This document shows, one piece after another, positions 1-8,334 of a DNA stretch of 60,250 nucleotides (position 1 is the stretch's first letter; every line of letters begins with the position of its first letter). A program made the position numbers and the translations under genes. The DNA comes from Mesorhizobium sp. SARCC-RB16n (GTDB lineage: Bacteria; Pseudomonadota; Alphaproteobacteria; Rhizobiales; Rhizobiaceae): contig NZ_ML703253.1 of NCBI RefSeq assembly GCF_008520305.1, positions 337,409-397,658 on the forward strand. The letters are read 5' to 3'. The notes beneath the pieces are model-generated. The model made no database searches. It saw only the letters and a program-made list of their open reading frames with translations, and was not told where the DNA came from.

Positions 1-51
1 CAGAAGCTTACAGCAGGTCGGGCGAATCCTATTCGCCACGACATGCTGTAG
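1..51. repeat. Dispersed palindromic repeat, copy A
   Basis: An imperfect inverted repeat with outer arms tacagca (9-15) and tgctgta (44-50) and inner arms ggcgaat/attcgcc. The same unit recurs at 46029-46078 with one inserted G and one substitution. It would fold into a long hairpin and looks like a dispersed intergenic palindromic element rather than a gene. Confidence 0.8.
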
Positions 52-57
52 AGCGTC

Positions 58-83
58 AGCGATTCAATGAACGATGAATCGCT
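58..83. repeat. Hairpin after the AraC gene
   Basis: Perfect 9-bp arms agcgattca (58-66) and tgaatcgct (75-83) with an 8-nt loop, immediately beyond the stop codon of the AraC-type gene. No T-run follows in either direction, so it is a 3' stem-loop that could protect or end the transcript, or part of the neighbouring repeat. Confidence 0.6.
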
Positions 84-1112
84 CTACCTGGCGCCGCTCG
101 GCGTCGAGCCGAAGCGGCGGCGGAAACAGCGGTTGAAATAGGAGACGTCGGAAAAGCCGCTCAAGAGCGCGATCTCGCTGACCCGCATGCGGTCGTTGCG
201 CCGGTCGCGCAGCATGCGATGGGCTCTCTGCAAGCGCAGTTCGAGAATATGCTCGGCGAAACTGGAGCCCGTTTCCTGCAAGAGATCATGGACGTAGCGC
301 GCGGAAAGCCGCAAATGCTGGGCGATGTGCTGGGCCGAGATGCCGGGATCGGCGAAATTGTCCCGCATCTTCTGCAAGATTGCTTGCAGCCTTGCCGCGC
401 GCAGGCCGCGCACGCCGGCCAGCTCGGCGATCTCGCCCTTGGCGCCCGTCGCCAGCCCGATAAGGTCGACGATCGTCTCGGTGGCGTGGGCGACAAGATC
501 GGGCGAGAGCAATGCCGGTCCCGCTTCCAGGAAGCCGCAATAGCGCTTGAGCATGTCGAGCGCTTCATTGTCGGCGCCGATGGTCAGCGCCAGGCGATCC
601 TCGACACGGGCGAAGGCATTTTCCAGGATTTCGCGGGGCACCACGACATTGGTCCAGACATTGCGGTCGCCGCCGGTCATTTCCAGCGCTTCCGAAGCCG
701 AGACCAGCGCGCCTTCGCCCCTGCCGATGCTGTAGTCGCGGCCGGTCTGCACGCCGCTCAGCCTGGTTTCGCCGTCGTTGACCAGCAGCAGATAGCCGTC
801 GCGGCCGTCATCGGCGATGTTGCGTGTCTTGCGGCTGGCATGCCTGATCGTCCCGGCCATCCGCCCGAGCACCAGCGGCCCGATGGCTGTGGCTTCGATA
901 TCCGCCTGGAACCGCACGTTGCCGGAGATGGCGTATTCGACCGACCATATCTCCGCCACATGGATGTCTTGCCAGAGCGCGAAGCGCGCGCGGTCGTCGA
1001 GATGCGGCGGCAGGTCGACCGATGAGAAGACGTTCTTTTTCAACGAGCAACCGGCCTCCCTGAAGCCGCACCGTATTGGACCGATTTGCCTCTTGTCCAG
1101 AGCCGGCGCCAT
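84..1112 (-). CDS. AraC-family transcriptional regulator
   Basis: The 342-residue reading frame has an N-terminal effector/oligomerisation region of the AraC-binding-like type (about residues 30-200) and a C-terminal double helix-turn-helix (about 240-342) ending in the typical run ALLSGFSDVSYFNRCFRRRF and a GSTPSG tail. Such proteins activate or repress nearby catabolic genes. The start is uncertain: the ATG at 1112 has a poor ribosome site, while a TTG at 1043 lies about 11 nt after GGGAGG and begins LKKNVFSS, so the true protein may be about 319 residues. The neighbour (VOC protein) is on the same strand upstream, about 315 bp away. The inducer cannot be read from sequence. Confidence 0.88.
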   Translation of the reverse strand: MAPALDKRQIGPIRCGFREAGCSLKKNVFSSVDLPPHLDDRARFALWQDIHVAEIWSVEYAISGNVRFQADIEATAIGPLVLGRMAGTIRHASRKTRNIADDGRDGYLLLVNDGETRLSGVQTGRDYSIGRGEGALVSASEALEMTGGDRNVWTNVVVPREILENAFARVEDRLALTIGADNEALDMLKRYCGFLEAGPALLSPDLVAHATETIVDLIGLATGAKGEIAELAGVRGLRAARLQAILQKMRDNFADPGISAQHIAQHLRLSARYVHDLLQETGSSFAEHILELRLQRAHRMLRDRRNDRMRVSEIALLSGFSDVSYFNRCFRRRFGSTPSGAR

Positions 1113-1427
1113 TCATGCCTTGCAGGACAATTTCAGTGCCGCCCAGGTCAAGAATCCGATCGGATACGCCGCCCCGGCGTGTGAATTTCCAAAATACCCG
1201 GAGTGCGGGATGGGAATCACCCGGCCTCGCCTGGCGCGGCAACCGCCGTCACGGCCCAGTGTGTGTTGAGGTTCAGGTCAGGCCGAGCCGGAGTCGAAGA
1301 CGGGCGCGAAGCGACCAAACTAGGCGGATTCCGAGAACCGGAGCGGAGCGTACGTTTGGGTATGTGAGCACCGGAAGCGCAGGAAGCCGGCATTTGCAGG
1401 CCGACCTCACCTGAAGATCAATACACC
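1113..1427. other. Intergenic region with loose inverted ends
   Basis: I see no credible gene here. From about 1266 to 1415 there is a block whose ends (ttcaggtcaggcc and ggccgacctcacctgaa) are loosely inverted copies of each other. It could be a repeat-derived or structured element. The part before 1266 holds nothing recognisable. Confidence 0.35.
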
Positions 1428-1856
1428 CTAGAACGTGATCTTCACGGAAGCCGCGCTGCGGTTGGCCGGGCCGTGGTGGACGGCCTCGATGTTGTTGCCG
1501 TCCGGGTCGAGCAGGAAGGCGGCATAATAGCCGGGATGATAGGGCCGCTCGCCCGGCGCGCCGTTGTCCGTGCCGCCGGCCGCCAGCCCGGCTTCGTAGA
1601 AGGCATCGACCATGGCGTGATCCCTGGCCTGAAAGGCCAGATGATGACGGCCGGTCAGCTTTCCCAGTGCGGCCCGGCTGTCGGCGCTGGAGATGAACAA
1701 TTCGTCGGCCCAGAAATAATCCTCGCCGATGCCCCCGATCGGGACACCAAGCACCTGGAAGAGCGCCTCGTAGAAACGCCGGCTGGCGGGAAGGTCCCTG
1801 ACCACGAGCTGGAGGTGGTCGATGAGCCGGCCGCGATGCAATTCCTGGGTTTCCAT
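1428..1856 (-). CDS. VOC (glyoxalase/bleomycin-resistance) family protein
   Basis: A 142-residue single-domain vicinal-oxygen-chelate protein. It shows LIDHLQLVVRDLPASRRFYE at the start of the first beta-alpha-beta-beta-beta module, HHLAFQARD in the middle, and AAFLLDPDGNNIEAVHH at the end, where the terminal EAVHH carries the usual metal-ligand Glu. Family members include glyoxalases, dioxygenases and antibiotic-binding proteins, and the substrate is unknown here. The ATG at 1856 was chosen because AGGAGGAG lies 5 nt upstream; the longer open frame upstream has no family similarity. Probably cytoplasmic and monocistronic. Confidence 0.88.
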   Translation of the reverse strand: METQELHRGRLIDHLQLVVRDLPASRRFYEALFQVLGVPIGGIGEDYFWADELFISSADSRAALGKLTGRHHLAFQARDHAMVDAFYEAGLAAGGTDNGAPGERPYHPGYYAAFLLDPDGNNIEAVHHGPANRSAASVKITF

Positions 1857-2006
1857 GAAGGCTCCTCCTCGCAAGGCCTCGAATTTAGGCCCGGGCGGCA
1901 GGGCGTCAACGCGGGGGCGTGCATCTGCTGACAACCAGCGACAATTTTTCGGGACCCGATGGAACTTTTCGGCTGACGGCAAGTTTGGTGGCGCGGCGGG
2001 AGGGAA

Positions 2007-2267
2007 TTGCGATTGGATTGTTTTCAGAGGCTTGAAGCGCTCGTCGACAGCGCCGATGCAGGCTGCATTGAAGAAGCGAACGCATTGCTGCTCCGGTTCA
2101 AGGACAGGTCCGAAAAGACGGCGCGGACCATCGACGAGTTCATGCTGGACTTCAAGACGTTGGTCTTCGTCATCGAGGCCGGCGAAGAAGGTTTCCAAAA
2201 ACCAGTCCGCAAGCTTGCCCGCGCCAGGCTTGCGAAGCTCAAGCAGTTGGTGAAGGTGCCGGCTTAG
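2007..2267 (+). CDS. Small hypothetical protein
   Basis: An 86-residue, charged, predicted all-helical protein (runs such as LEALVDSADAGCIEEANALL and KLARARLAKLKQL), with no signal peptide or membrane segment. It starts with TTG at 2007 or, better spaced from GGGAGGG, TTG at 2013. It ends 10 bp from the convergent aminotransferase gene. I do not recognise a family. The low-complexity helical character makes a structural or regulatory role possible, but that is a guess. Confidence 0.45.
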   Translation: MRLDCFQRLEALVDSADAGCIEEANALLLRFKDRSEKTARTIDEFMLDFKTLVFVIEAGEEGFQKPVRKLARARLAKLKQLVKVPA

Positions 2268-2276
2268 GCTGCGAGC

Positions 2277-3503
2277 CTAGCCCTTGAGCAGCGCCGCCAG
2301 CCGCGGGATGCCCTCGCTCACCGCGCGGCGGTCGGCCAGCGTGAAGGAGAGCCGCAGCGTGTTGCGGCCGGTGCCGTCGGCGTAGAAGGCATTGCCAGGC
2401 ACGAAAGCGACGCGCGCCTCCTTCACCGACCGTGCCAGGAGTTCCGTGGCATCAGCCCCTTCAGGTAGCGTCATCCAGACGAACATGCCGCCTTCCGGGT
2501 GGCTCCAGGTCACGCCCTTCGGCATGTTGGCCTCAAGCGCGCCAAGCAGGCCGTCGCGGCGCTCGCGATAGGCGCCGATGAGCTTTTCCACCTGGCCGTC
2601 GAACACGGATTCGGCGACGCGGTGCATCACCATCTGGTTGACCGACGGGCTGTGCAGGTCCGAAGCCTGCTTCATCAGCACCAGCTTTTCGATCACGTGG
2701 CGCGGCGCGCAGACCCAGCCGACGCGCATGCCCGGCGACAGGATTTTCGAGAACGAACCGCAATAGAGCGTGCGCGCCTTGTCGATGCCGCCGGACCTGA
2801 TGCAGTCGAGCGCCAGGATCGGCGGCACGCCTTCGCCGTCATAGCGTAGCGCGCGGTAGGCGGCGTCCTCGATGACGGCGATGTCGAGCTCGCCGGCAAG
2901 GTCGAGCACGGCCTCGCGCTGCTTTCGGTCCAGCGTGTTGCCGGTCGGATTGGCGAAATCGGGCACCAGATAGGCGAATTTCACCCTGCCGCTCTCTTTC
3001 GAAAAAGTGCTGGGGGTGGCGGCAGCGGCGCGATAGGCGTCGGGCGTCATGTTGCCGCCTTCGGGCCGCAGCCGGTCGTAGCGCGGTTCGTAGGCGTTGA
3101 AGGCCTGCAGCGCGCCGAGATAGGTCGGCCATGTCACCAGCGCGGTATCGCCCGGCGACAGGAACAGCTTGCCCAGATAATCCAGCGCCTGCTGCGAGCC
3201 GGAGGTGATGAAGATGTTGGCCTCGTCGCAGGCAATGCCGAGCTTGCCCATCTGTCCGGCAAGCCAGCGGCGCAGCGGCAGATAGCCTTCCGAGACCTGG
3301 TATTGCAGCGCCGCCCCGGCTTCCGCGCCACCGAGCACATCGGCATAGGCATCGCGGATGGCATCCGCCGGAAACAGCGCCGGGTCCGGGATGCCACCGG
3401 CAAACGAGATGATGTCGGGCTGGTCGAGCAGCTTCAACAGCTCGCGGATTTCAGAGGCCTTCATGCGCGACGAGCGCGAGGCCAGGAGGTTCAAAAGGCT
3501 CAA
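2277..3503 (-). CDS. PLP-dependent aminotransferase (class I/II, LysN/MocR-like fold)
   Basis: 408 residues of fold-type I aminotransferase without the DNA-binding domain of full MocR regulators. Visible marks are ISFAGGIPDPALFP near the N-terminus, SGSQQALDYLGK (101-112), PDFANPTGNT (181-190), the Asp of IEDAAYR and the PLP lysine in GSFSKILSPGMRVGW (K253). Close relatives transaminate 2-aminoadipate, aromatic or branched amino acids with 2-oxoglutarate. The start is TTG with GGGGAGG 6 nt upstream. A perfect palindrome about 30 bp upstream suggests control by a dimeric regulator not encoded next door. The gene stands alone, so the exact substrate is open. Confidence 0.92.
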   Translation of the reverse strand: MSLLNLLASRSSRMKASEIRELLKLLDQPDIISFAGGIPDPALFPADAIRDAYADVLGGAEAGAALQYQVSEGYLPLRRWLAGQMGKLGIACDEANIFITSGSQQALDYLGKLFLSPGDTALVTWPTYLGALQAFNAYEPRYDRLRPEGGNMTPDAYRAAAATPSTFSKESGRVKFAYLVPDFANPTGNTLDRKQREAVLDLAGELDIAVIEDAAYRALRYDGEGVPPILALDCIRSGGIDKARTLYCGSFSKILSPGMRVGWVCAPRHVIEKLVLMKQASDLHSPSVNQMVMHRVAESVFDGQVEKLIGAYRERRDGLLGALEANMPKGVTWSHPEGGMFVWMTLPEGADATELLARSVKEARVAFVPGNAFYADGTGRNTLRLSFTLADRRAVSEGIPRLAALLKG

Positions 3504-3529
3504 GACACGCCTCCCCAGACGTTTTTACA

Positions 3530-3552
3530 ATAGGTCAATCTAGCTGACCTAT
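3530..3552. promoter_or_regulatory. Candidate operator upstream of the aminotransferase
   Basis: Perfect 8-bp arms ATAGGTCA (3530-3537) and TGACCTAT (3545-3552) separated by 7 bp, 27 bp before the start codon. The size and placement fit a dimeric repressor or activator site. The cognate protein is not evident. Confidence 0.55.
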
Positions 3553-3768
3553 ATCCGCTTTGCCGGGCGATTTGAATAGTGCCTGAAAGGCTTCCGCTAT
3601 GCGCCAGTCGCCGCCAAGCCGCTTGGCGTCGCGGCTGACGCATAGGGGGAGAACTGTTACCTATGTATCCGGTCCATTCTGTTACCCACCTATCGGCTGG
3701 ACAGCTGTCGCAACCTCGGCGCCTATTCCGCGAAGCCGACATTGGCGAAATGGGTGATTACGGTATCT

Positions 3769-3825
3769 TTCTTCCCGTCACTATACGGGGAGAAATGTCC
3801 GGCAGGACAATGAGGGGCGGCGCAA
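3769..3825. repeat. Half copy of the palindromic intergenic repeat
   Basis: Contains the conserved blocks cccgtcactatacggggaga and gtccggcaggacaatgaggg, shared with 39181-39225 and 52922-52970. Only one arm is present. The rest of 3553-3835 shows no gene. Confidence 0.75.
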
Positions 3826-3835
3826 CGATCGAGAC

Positions 3836-4327
3836 TCAATCAGCATCAGCCGCCGGCTTAGCCTTGCCGCATTGCGCCAGCACCTTGCCGATGGCGCCGC
3901 TCGAGCCCTTCAGCGGAAAACTGACATCGCCATATTTGGCCGCGCTGACCGAGACCTCCCCCTTCGAGCGCAGGAGATCGAGCAGCGGGTCTGCCTTGCC
4001 CAGATCGACCACGAAATAATTGTACATCGCCTCCAGCTGCAGCGTTTTCGTCACCGTCTTGCCGTCGGCCTTGAAATCGAACGAACCGCTGATGCCCGGT
4101 TCCAGCTGCGGGCCGCTGGCACCCAGGTCGTAGCTCAGCACCGGATTGTCGAAACAGGTCAGCATCAGTTGCGCGTCGCCTTTCGGCCCGCCGCAGACGG
4201 AAGCCGTCAGCACCCTGCCGCCCTCGTCTTCTTCCATCTTCGCGCTCCAGCCGCAGGACGCGGCAAAAACCGGCTGCGCGCCGAGCAAAGCCGCCAAGGC
4301 ACCCGCGGCAACGACATATCTTCTCAT
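3836..4327 (-). CDS. Secreted hypothetical protein
   Basis: 163 residues with a clear Sec signal peptide (MRRYVVAAGALAALLGAQ, cleavage after the PVFA at residues 20-23). The mature part has four cysteines (in SCGW, SVCG, LTCFD and QCGK), compatible with two disulfides in the periplasm. No named domain is recognised; the mature chain looks beta-rich. The ATG at 4327 has GGAGGG 5 nt upstream; a longer frame would overlap the divergent gene. It is transcribed away from the DUF922 protein, and the two may share a regulatory region. Confidence 0.75.
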   Translation of the reverse strand: MRRYVVAAGALAALLGAQPVFAASCGWSAKMEEDEGGRVLTASVCGGPKGDAQLMLTCFDNPVLSYDLGASGPQLEPGISGSFDFKADGKTVTKTLQLEAMYNYFVVDLGKADPLLDLLRSKGEVSVSAAKYGDVSFPLKGSSGAIGKVLAQCGKAKPAADAD

Positions 4328-4425
4328 GACTTCCCTCCGGGCATTTGCAGCACTCGCCGCCAGCATATAGGAAAAGCCGTGGAATGGCATTGCATGTGCG
4401 GCAAGGCGGTGCCTCGGAGAGAGCG

Positions 4426-5022
4426 GTGTTGAGAGTTCGCCTGTGTCTTCTGACAACCGCGCTGGTGGCCTTGCCGCTCGCGGCGCACGCCGAGTGGAAG
4501 CCGGTCGAGAAGGTCGAGACCTACGCCATTTCAGGCCAGTCCGGGCTCGAGCTCTACCGATCGATCGGCCAGAACGGACCGAATGTCGGCATTGCCCACG
4601 CCATTGCGTTCACCAATTTCAAGCTGACCTGGGGGGTCAGGGACTACAAGCCCAGCGGCAAGGGCTGCGTGCTGACGGCGGCGAAGCCGAAACTGATCAT
4701 CACCTACACCTTGCCAAGCCCCTCCGCGCCGCTGCCGCCGGCCGTCCAGAAAAGCTGGGAGGTGTTCATCGCCGGCGTCAGTGCCCATGAAAAGGTCCAT
4801 GGCGCCAGTATGATACAAATGGTCCATGACATCGAGGCCGCGACAGACGGCCTGACCGTTGCCGACGATCCCAAATGCAGCAAGACCAGGGCCGAGGTAA
4901 TCCGTCGGCTCGACGCCATCTCGAAGGCGCGGGTGCAGGCAAGCCGCGATTTCGACCGCGTCGAACTCGGCCAGGGCGGCAATCTGCAGAAGCTCATTCT
5001 TGCGCTTGTGAATGGCGGCTGA
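4426..5022 (+). CDS. DUF922 family putative secreted Zn-dependent protease
   Basis: About 198 residues. A signal peptide (VRLCLLTTALVALPLAAHA) is followed by a DUF922-type domain with FTNFKLTWGVRDYKP and the zincin-like motif HEKVH in VSAHEKVHGASM, where HExxH would provide two zinc ligands and the catalytic Glu. DUF922 proteins are predicted, not proven, metalloproteases. The GTG at 4426 lies 6 nt after GGAG; TTG at 4429 is the alternative. It is divergent from the secreted protein at 3836-4327. A periplasmic location is likely and the substrate unknown. Confidence 0.8.
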   Translation: MLRVRLCLLTTALVALPLAAHAEWKPVEKVETYAISGQSGLELYRSIGQNGPNVGIAHAIAFTNFKLTWGVRDYKPSGKGCVLTAAKPKLIITYTLPSPSAPLPPAVQKSWEVFIAGVSAHEKVHGASMIQMVHDIEAATDGLTVADDPKCSKTRAEVIRRLDAISKARVQASRDFDRVELGQGGNLQKLILALVNGG

Positions 5023-5073
5023 GAAGGCCACCGCGCCCTGCGGCGCGGCGGCATGTCCGCGGTCCGCTCCGGC

Positions 5074-6606
5074 CTACCGGCTGAGGTCCAGCGCCGCGCT
5101 CAGATCCCCCATCGGCGGCTCGCCATTGGCGGCCAGCGCCTTGTCGCGGGCGACGATGCCGGTCAGCACCGGAAGATCGTAGCGCGCGGTAATGAAGCGC
5201 AGGATCGAGGTGGTGTCGTATTGCGTGTGGTCGACCGTGCCCATCTTCGCATAAGGCGAGACTATGAAGGCCGGGATGCGGTTGCCCGGGCCCCAGCGAT
5301 CGGCCTTGGGCGGCGCAACGTGATCCCAGAAGCCGCCATTCTCGTCATAGGTGAGGACCACCAGCATGTGGCTCCATTGCGGGCTTTTCTCCAGATGCGA
5401 GACGACGTCGGCCAGATGCTGGTCGCCGCTGGCCACGTCGGCATAGCCGCCATGCTCGTTGAGATTGCCTTGCGGCTTGTAGAAGGTGACGGCCGGCAGC
5501 TTGCCATCGTCGATCGCCTTGATGAATGCGGCGCCGTCCAGGCCACCGTCCCTGAGATGCTCGGTGCGCGCGGCGGTGCCCGGAGCGTAAGCCGCGAAAT
5601 AGTTGAACGGTTGGTGGTGGAACTGGAAATTCGGCACCGGCGTCGCGTTCTTGCCGTCGAGCGCCGTCTGCCAGGCGCCGGCGTACCAGGCCCAGTCGAC
5701 CCCCTTCAGCGACAGGAGATCGCCGATGGTGATGTCGTGCTGCGGCGGCAGCGTGGTCGGCGCGGCCGGGTCGGCGAGCGTCTTGTCGCCACCCTCGACC
5801 GGTTTGTTGGCGCTCGGCTGATAGGGCGGCTGCATGGTGTTGACGGCATGGAAGTCGGGCGTGATGGCGCCGTCATTGACGAATTTCGGCACGCCGCCAA
5901 GTGCGGAGCCCGGCGAATTGTCGGCAACCTTCAACGTCGTGCCGTCTGCCTCGACCACGGCGATCTGGCCCTTGATCGGACTGGTATCGGCATGCGGATA
6001 GACAGGCGTACAGGCACAGGCGAGCTGGAAATGGTTGAGGAAGGAGCCGCCGAAGGCGCCCTGGAAGAAATTGTCGGCCAGCACATACTTCTTCGCTACC
6101 TGCCACATCGGCAGGATCGAGCCGTCATAGTGACCCATGACCAAGCCGCCGGAATCGGCCCAGGCGACGAATTTGTCGTTCTTGCCGCCGTCGATCTGCA
6201 TCTGCTCCTGGTAGAAGCGGTGCCACAGATCGTGGGTGATGACGTTGGTGCCTTCGTTGAAGCCCTTGGGGTCGTCGATGGCGAAGGGGGCGTTGGCGAG
6301 ATGCGCGGTCTGCGCCTCGGTCACCGCGGGCGTGACGCCTTTTCCGGTCAGCCCGCCCCAGGCTGGCGGCAGCTCGGTGAGCGGCTTGGCGTCGCGGTCG
6401 AGCTGGCGCGCCTGGTCGGCCGAGACATTGGCGAGCCCATTGGCGCCGGGGAAGCCGCCATAGAGATTATCGAAGCTGCGGTTTTCGGCATAGATGACGA
6501 CGACGGTGTCGATCTTGTCGAAACCCGGAGGGGCGGCATTGGCCGCAACGGGAATCAAGGCCGAACCGGCCAGACAGAAGGAAGTGAGGAGCTTGAGCCT
6601 CGTCAT
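5074..6606 (-). CDS. Secreted phosphoesterase (phospholipase C / acid phosphatase AcpA family)
   Basis: 510 residues with a signal peptide ending in VAANA (about residue 24). The phosphoesterase-family metal site begins with ENRSFD (41-46). Further marks are the NFFQGAFGGSFLNH block and TYDENGGFWDHVAPP late in the chain. Relatives hydrolyse phospholipid head groups or phosphomonoesters in the periplasm or outside the cell, so a role in phosphate or lipid scavenging is plausible. It is divergently arranged with the di-haem peroxidase, with 174 bp between the start codons. No Pho box was convincingly identified. Confidence 0.9.
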   Translation of the reverse strand: MTRLKLLTSFCLAGSALIPVAANAAPPGFDKIDTVVVIYAENRSFDNLYGGFPGANGLANVSADQARQLDRDAKPLTELPPAWGGLTGKGVTPAVTEAQTAHLANAPFAIDDPKGFNEGTNVITHDLWHRFYQEQMQIDGGKNDKFVAWADSGGLVMGHYDGSILPMWQVAKKYVLADNFFQGAFGGSFLNHFQLACACTPVYPHADTSPIKGQIAVVEADGTTLKVADNSPGSALGGVPKFVNDGAITPDFHAVNTMQPPYQPSANKPVEGGDKTLADPAAPTTLPPQHDITIGDLLSLKGVDWAWYAGAWQTALDGKNATPVPNFQFHHQPFNYFAAYAPGTAARTEHLRDGGLDGAAFIKAIDDGKLPAVTFYKPQGNLNEHGGYADVASGDQHLADVVSHLEKSPQWSHMLVVLTYDENGGFWDHVAPPKADRWGPGNRIPAFIVSPYAKMGTVDHTQYDTTSILRFITARYDLPVLTGIVARDKALAANGEPPMGDLSAALDLSR

Positions 6607-6780
6607 GGGAAGACCTCGTGGCTTGACTGTGGCTAGAGGGGCTGTGGTGCAGCTAACGTGGATGCCTTGTCACCTTTGTGACATCTGCCGCCGCGGCGAA
6701 CACGGTTTCGTGAGCGCCCGAACCGGTCATCAATCCGTTGCACTCCATTCTTATTTCCCGGCCAAAGCGGACCATGCCCC

Positions 6781-8043
6781 ATGACCAGAAGACGATGGAA
6801 AAGCAGGGCGATCGCGATTGCCGCGATCTCGACCTTTGGCTTTGCCGCGCCCGCGAATACAGCGGACGGCGTCCATCCCGGGCCGCTATCGCGCGCGCAG
6901 GCGTTTGCGCGCGCCGAGGCGCTGACCGCTTTGGGGCGAAAAATGTTCTACGACCCGGCGCTGTCGGCCTCTGGCAAGCAGGCCTGCTCGTCCTGCCATG
7001 ATCCGCGCCATGCCTTCAGCCCGGCCTCGGCCTCGCCGGTCGAGATGGGCGGGCCGCATCTCGACCTGCCCGGCGTGCGCGCGGTGCCGTCGCTGCGCTA
7101 TCTCCAGGCCGCTCCCGCCTTCACCGAGCATTTCCATGATTCCGAGGACGAGGGCGACGAGAGCGTCGACAACGGACCAACCGGCGGCCTGACCTGGGAC
7201 GGCCGTGCCGACCACGGCAACGACCAGGCGAAAATCCCTCTGCTCTCGCCCTTCGAGATGGCAAACAAGGATGAAGCAGCCGTCTCCGCCTCCCTGCGCA
7301 AGACCGCCTATGCCGATGACTTCAAGGCCGTGTTCGGGCAGGATGTCTTCGACCGCCCGGGCGACGCCTTCGACGCCGCCGCCGAGGCGCTTGGCACATT
7401 CGAGCAGAGTGCCACCGATTTCTACCCCTATTCCAGCCGCTACGACGCCTTCCTCGCCGGCAAGGCGACGCTGTCGGCGCAGGAACTGCATGGCCGCGAA
7501 CTCTTCGAGGACGAGGCGAAAGGCAATTGCGCGTCGTGCCACCTCAGCGAACCGGCCAATGACGGCGAACCGCCGCAATTCACCGATTTCGGCCTGATCG
7601 CCATCGCGGTGCCGCGCAACCCGGCCATCCCCGCCAATGCCGACCCCGCCTATGCCGATCTCGGCCTGTGCGGCCCGCTACGCACCGATTTCCATGGCCG
7701 GAGCGACTATTGTGGCCTGTTCAAGACGCCGACGCTGCGCAATGTCGCGCTGCGCAAGAGCTTCTTCCACAACGGATATTTTCACACGCTGCGCGACGCC
7801 GTCGCCTTCTACGCCAGCCGCGACACCGACCCCGGCCGCTGGTATCCCAGGAACGCCGACGGCACGATCAGGCAATATGACGATCTGCCAAAGGCTTACT
7901 GGAGAAATCTCAACCAGGAACCGCCCTTCGACGGCAAGAAACCCGGCGACAAGCCGGCGCTGACCGACGCCGAAATCAACGACATCGTCGCGTTTCTGCA
8001 GACGCTCACCGATGCGGATCAGGTAGCGAAGCCGTCGCAGTGA
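6781..8043 (+). CDS. Di-haem cytochrome c peroxidase (CcpA/MauG family)
   Basis: 420 residues. An N-terminal export signal (RRRWKSRAIAIAAISTFG) is followed by two CxxCH haem c sites, CSSCHD (C69, C72, H73) and CASCHL (C250, C253, H254), typical of bacterial peroxidases that reduce H2O2 with electrons from cytochrome c, and of MauG-type oxidases. The block TPTLRNVALRKSFFHNG near residue 320 is a family hallmark. It would act in the periplasm. The divergent neighbour is the secreted phosphoesterase, and the pairing may be functional. Peroxidase versus MauG-like protein modification cannot be decided here. Confidence 0.93.
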   Translation: MTRRRWKSRAIAIAAISTFGFAAPANTADGVHPGPLSRAQAFARAEALTALGRKMFYDPALSASGKQACSSCHDPRHAFSPASASPVEMGGPHLDLPGVRAVPSLRYLQAAPAFTEHFHDSEDEGDESVDNGPTGGLTWDGRADHGNDQAKIPLLSPFEMANKDEAAVSASLRKTAYADDFKAVFGQDVFDRPGDAFDAAAEALGTFEQSATDFYPYSSRYDAFLAGKATLSAQELHGRELFEDEAKGNCASCHLSEPANDGEPPQFTDFGLIAIAVPRNPAIPANADPAYADLGLCGPLRTDFHGRSDYCGLFKTPTLRNVALRKSFFHNGYFHTLRDAVAFYASRDTDPGRWYPRNADGTIRQYDDLPKAYWRNLNQEPPFDGKKPGDKPALTDAEINDIVAFLQTLTDADQVAKPSQ

Positions 8044-8067
8044 ATGCGTGGCACGGATAACGCAGAG

Positions 8068-8319
8068 CTAGTTCTTAATAGCCAATTCCGAACGCAGCCG
8101 GGCCACTTCCGCGAGCAATGCCGGAATATCCTGCCGTGCCGCGGCAATGAAGTCTTGATCGGCGTTGGTGGCTCCCAACAATTCTATGTCGGCATCGCCT
8201 CCGGTTCCGATCATATTCGACCCCGAAGTGTGATCGCGACCCTCGATCCAGGACTTCCATGGCCCTGGTGTGGCACGTAAGCATCGCTCTGCAATTTCCT
8301 TGAGTTCCTGCTCTTCCAT
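8068..8319 (-). CDS. Small protein resembling phage Ead/Ea22-type proteins
   Basis: 83 residues with the pattern CLRATPGPW near the N-terminus and ATNADQDFIAAARQDIPALL near the C-terminus, which resembles small phage-borne Ead/Ea22-like proteins of unknown function. It lies 15 bp downstream of the zinc-ribbon-like gene at 8335-8784 on the same strand, so they may be cotranscribed. No phage structural genes surround them. The assignment rests on recalled family pattern only. Confidence 0.65.
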   Translation of the reverse strand: MEEQELKEIAERCLRATPGPWKSWIEGRDHTSGSNMIGTGGDADIELLGATNADQDFIAAARQDIPALLAEVARLRSELAIKN

Positions 8320-8334
8320 AATCCATCCCGGGCG

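Noticed and set aside
1428-2198. Longer 256-codon frame extending the VOC gene
   Set aside because: The N-terminal 114 codons show no family similarity. The ATG at 1856 has a strong ribosome site and gives a normal VOC length.
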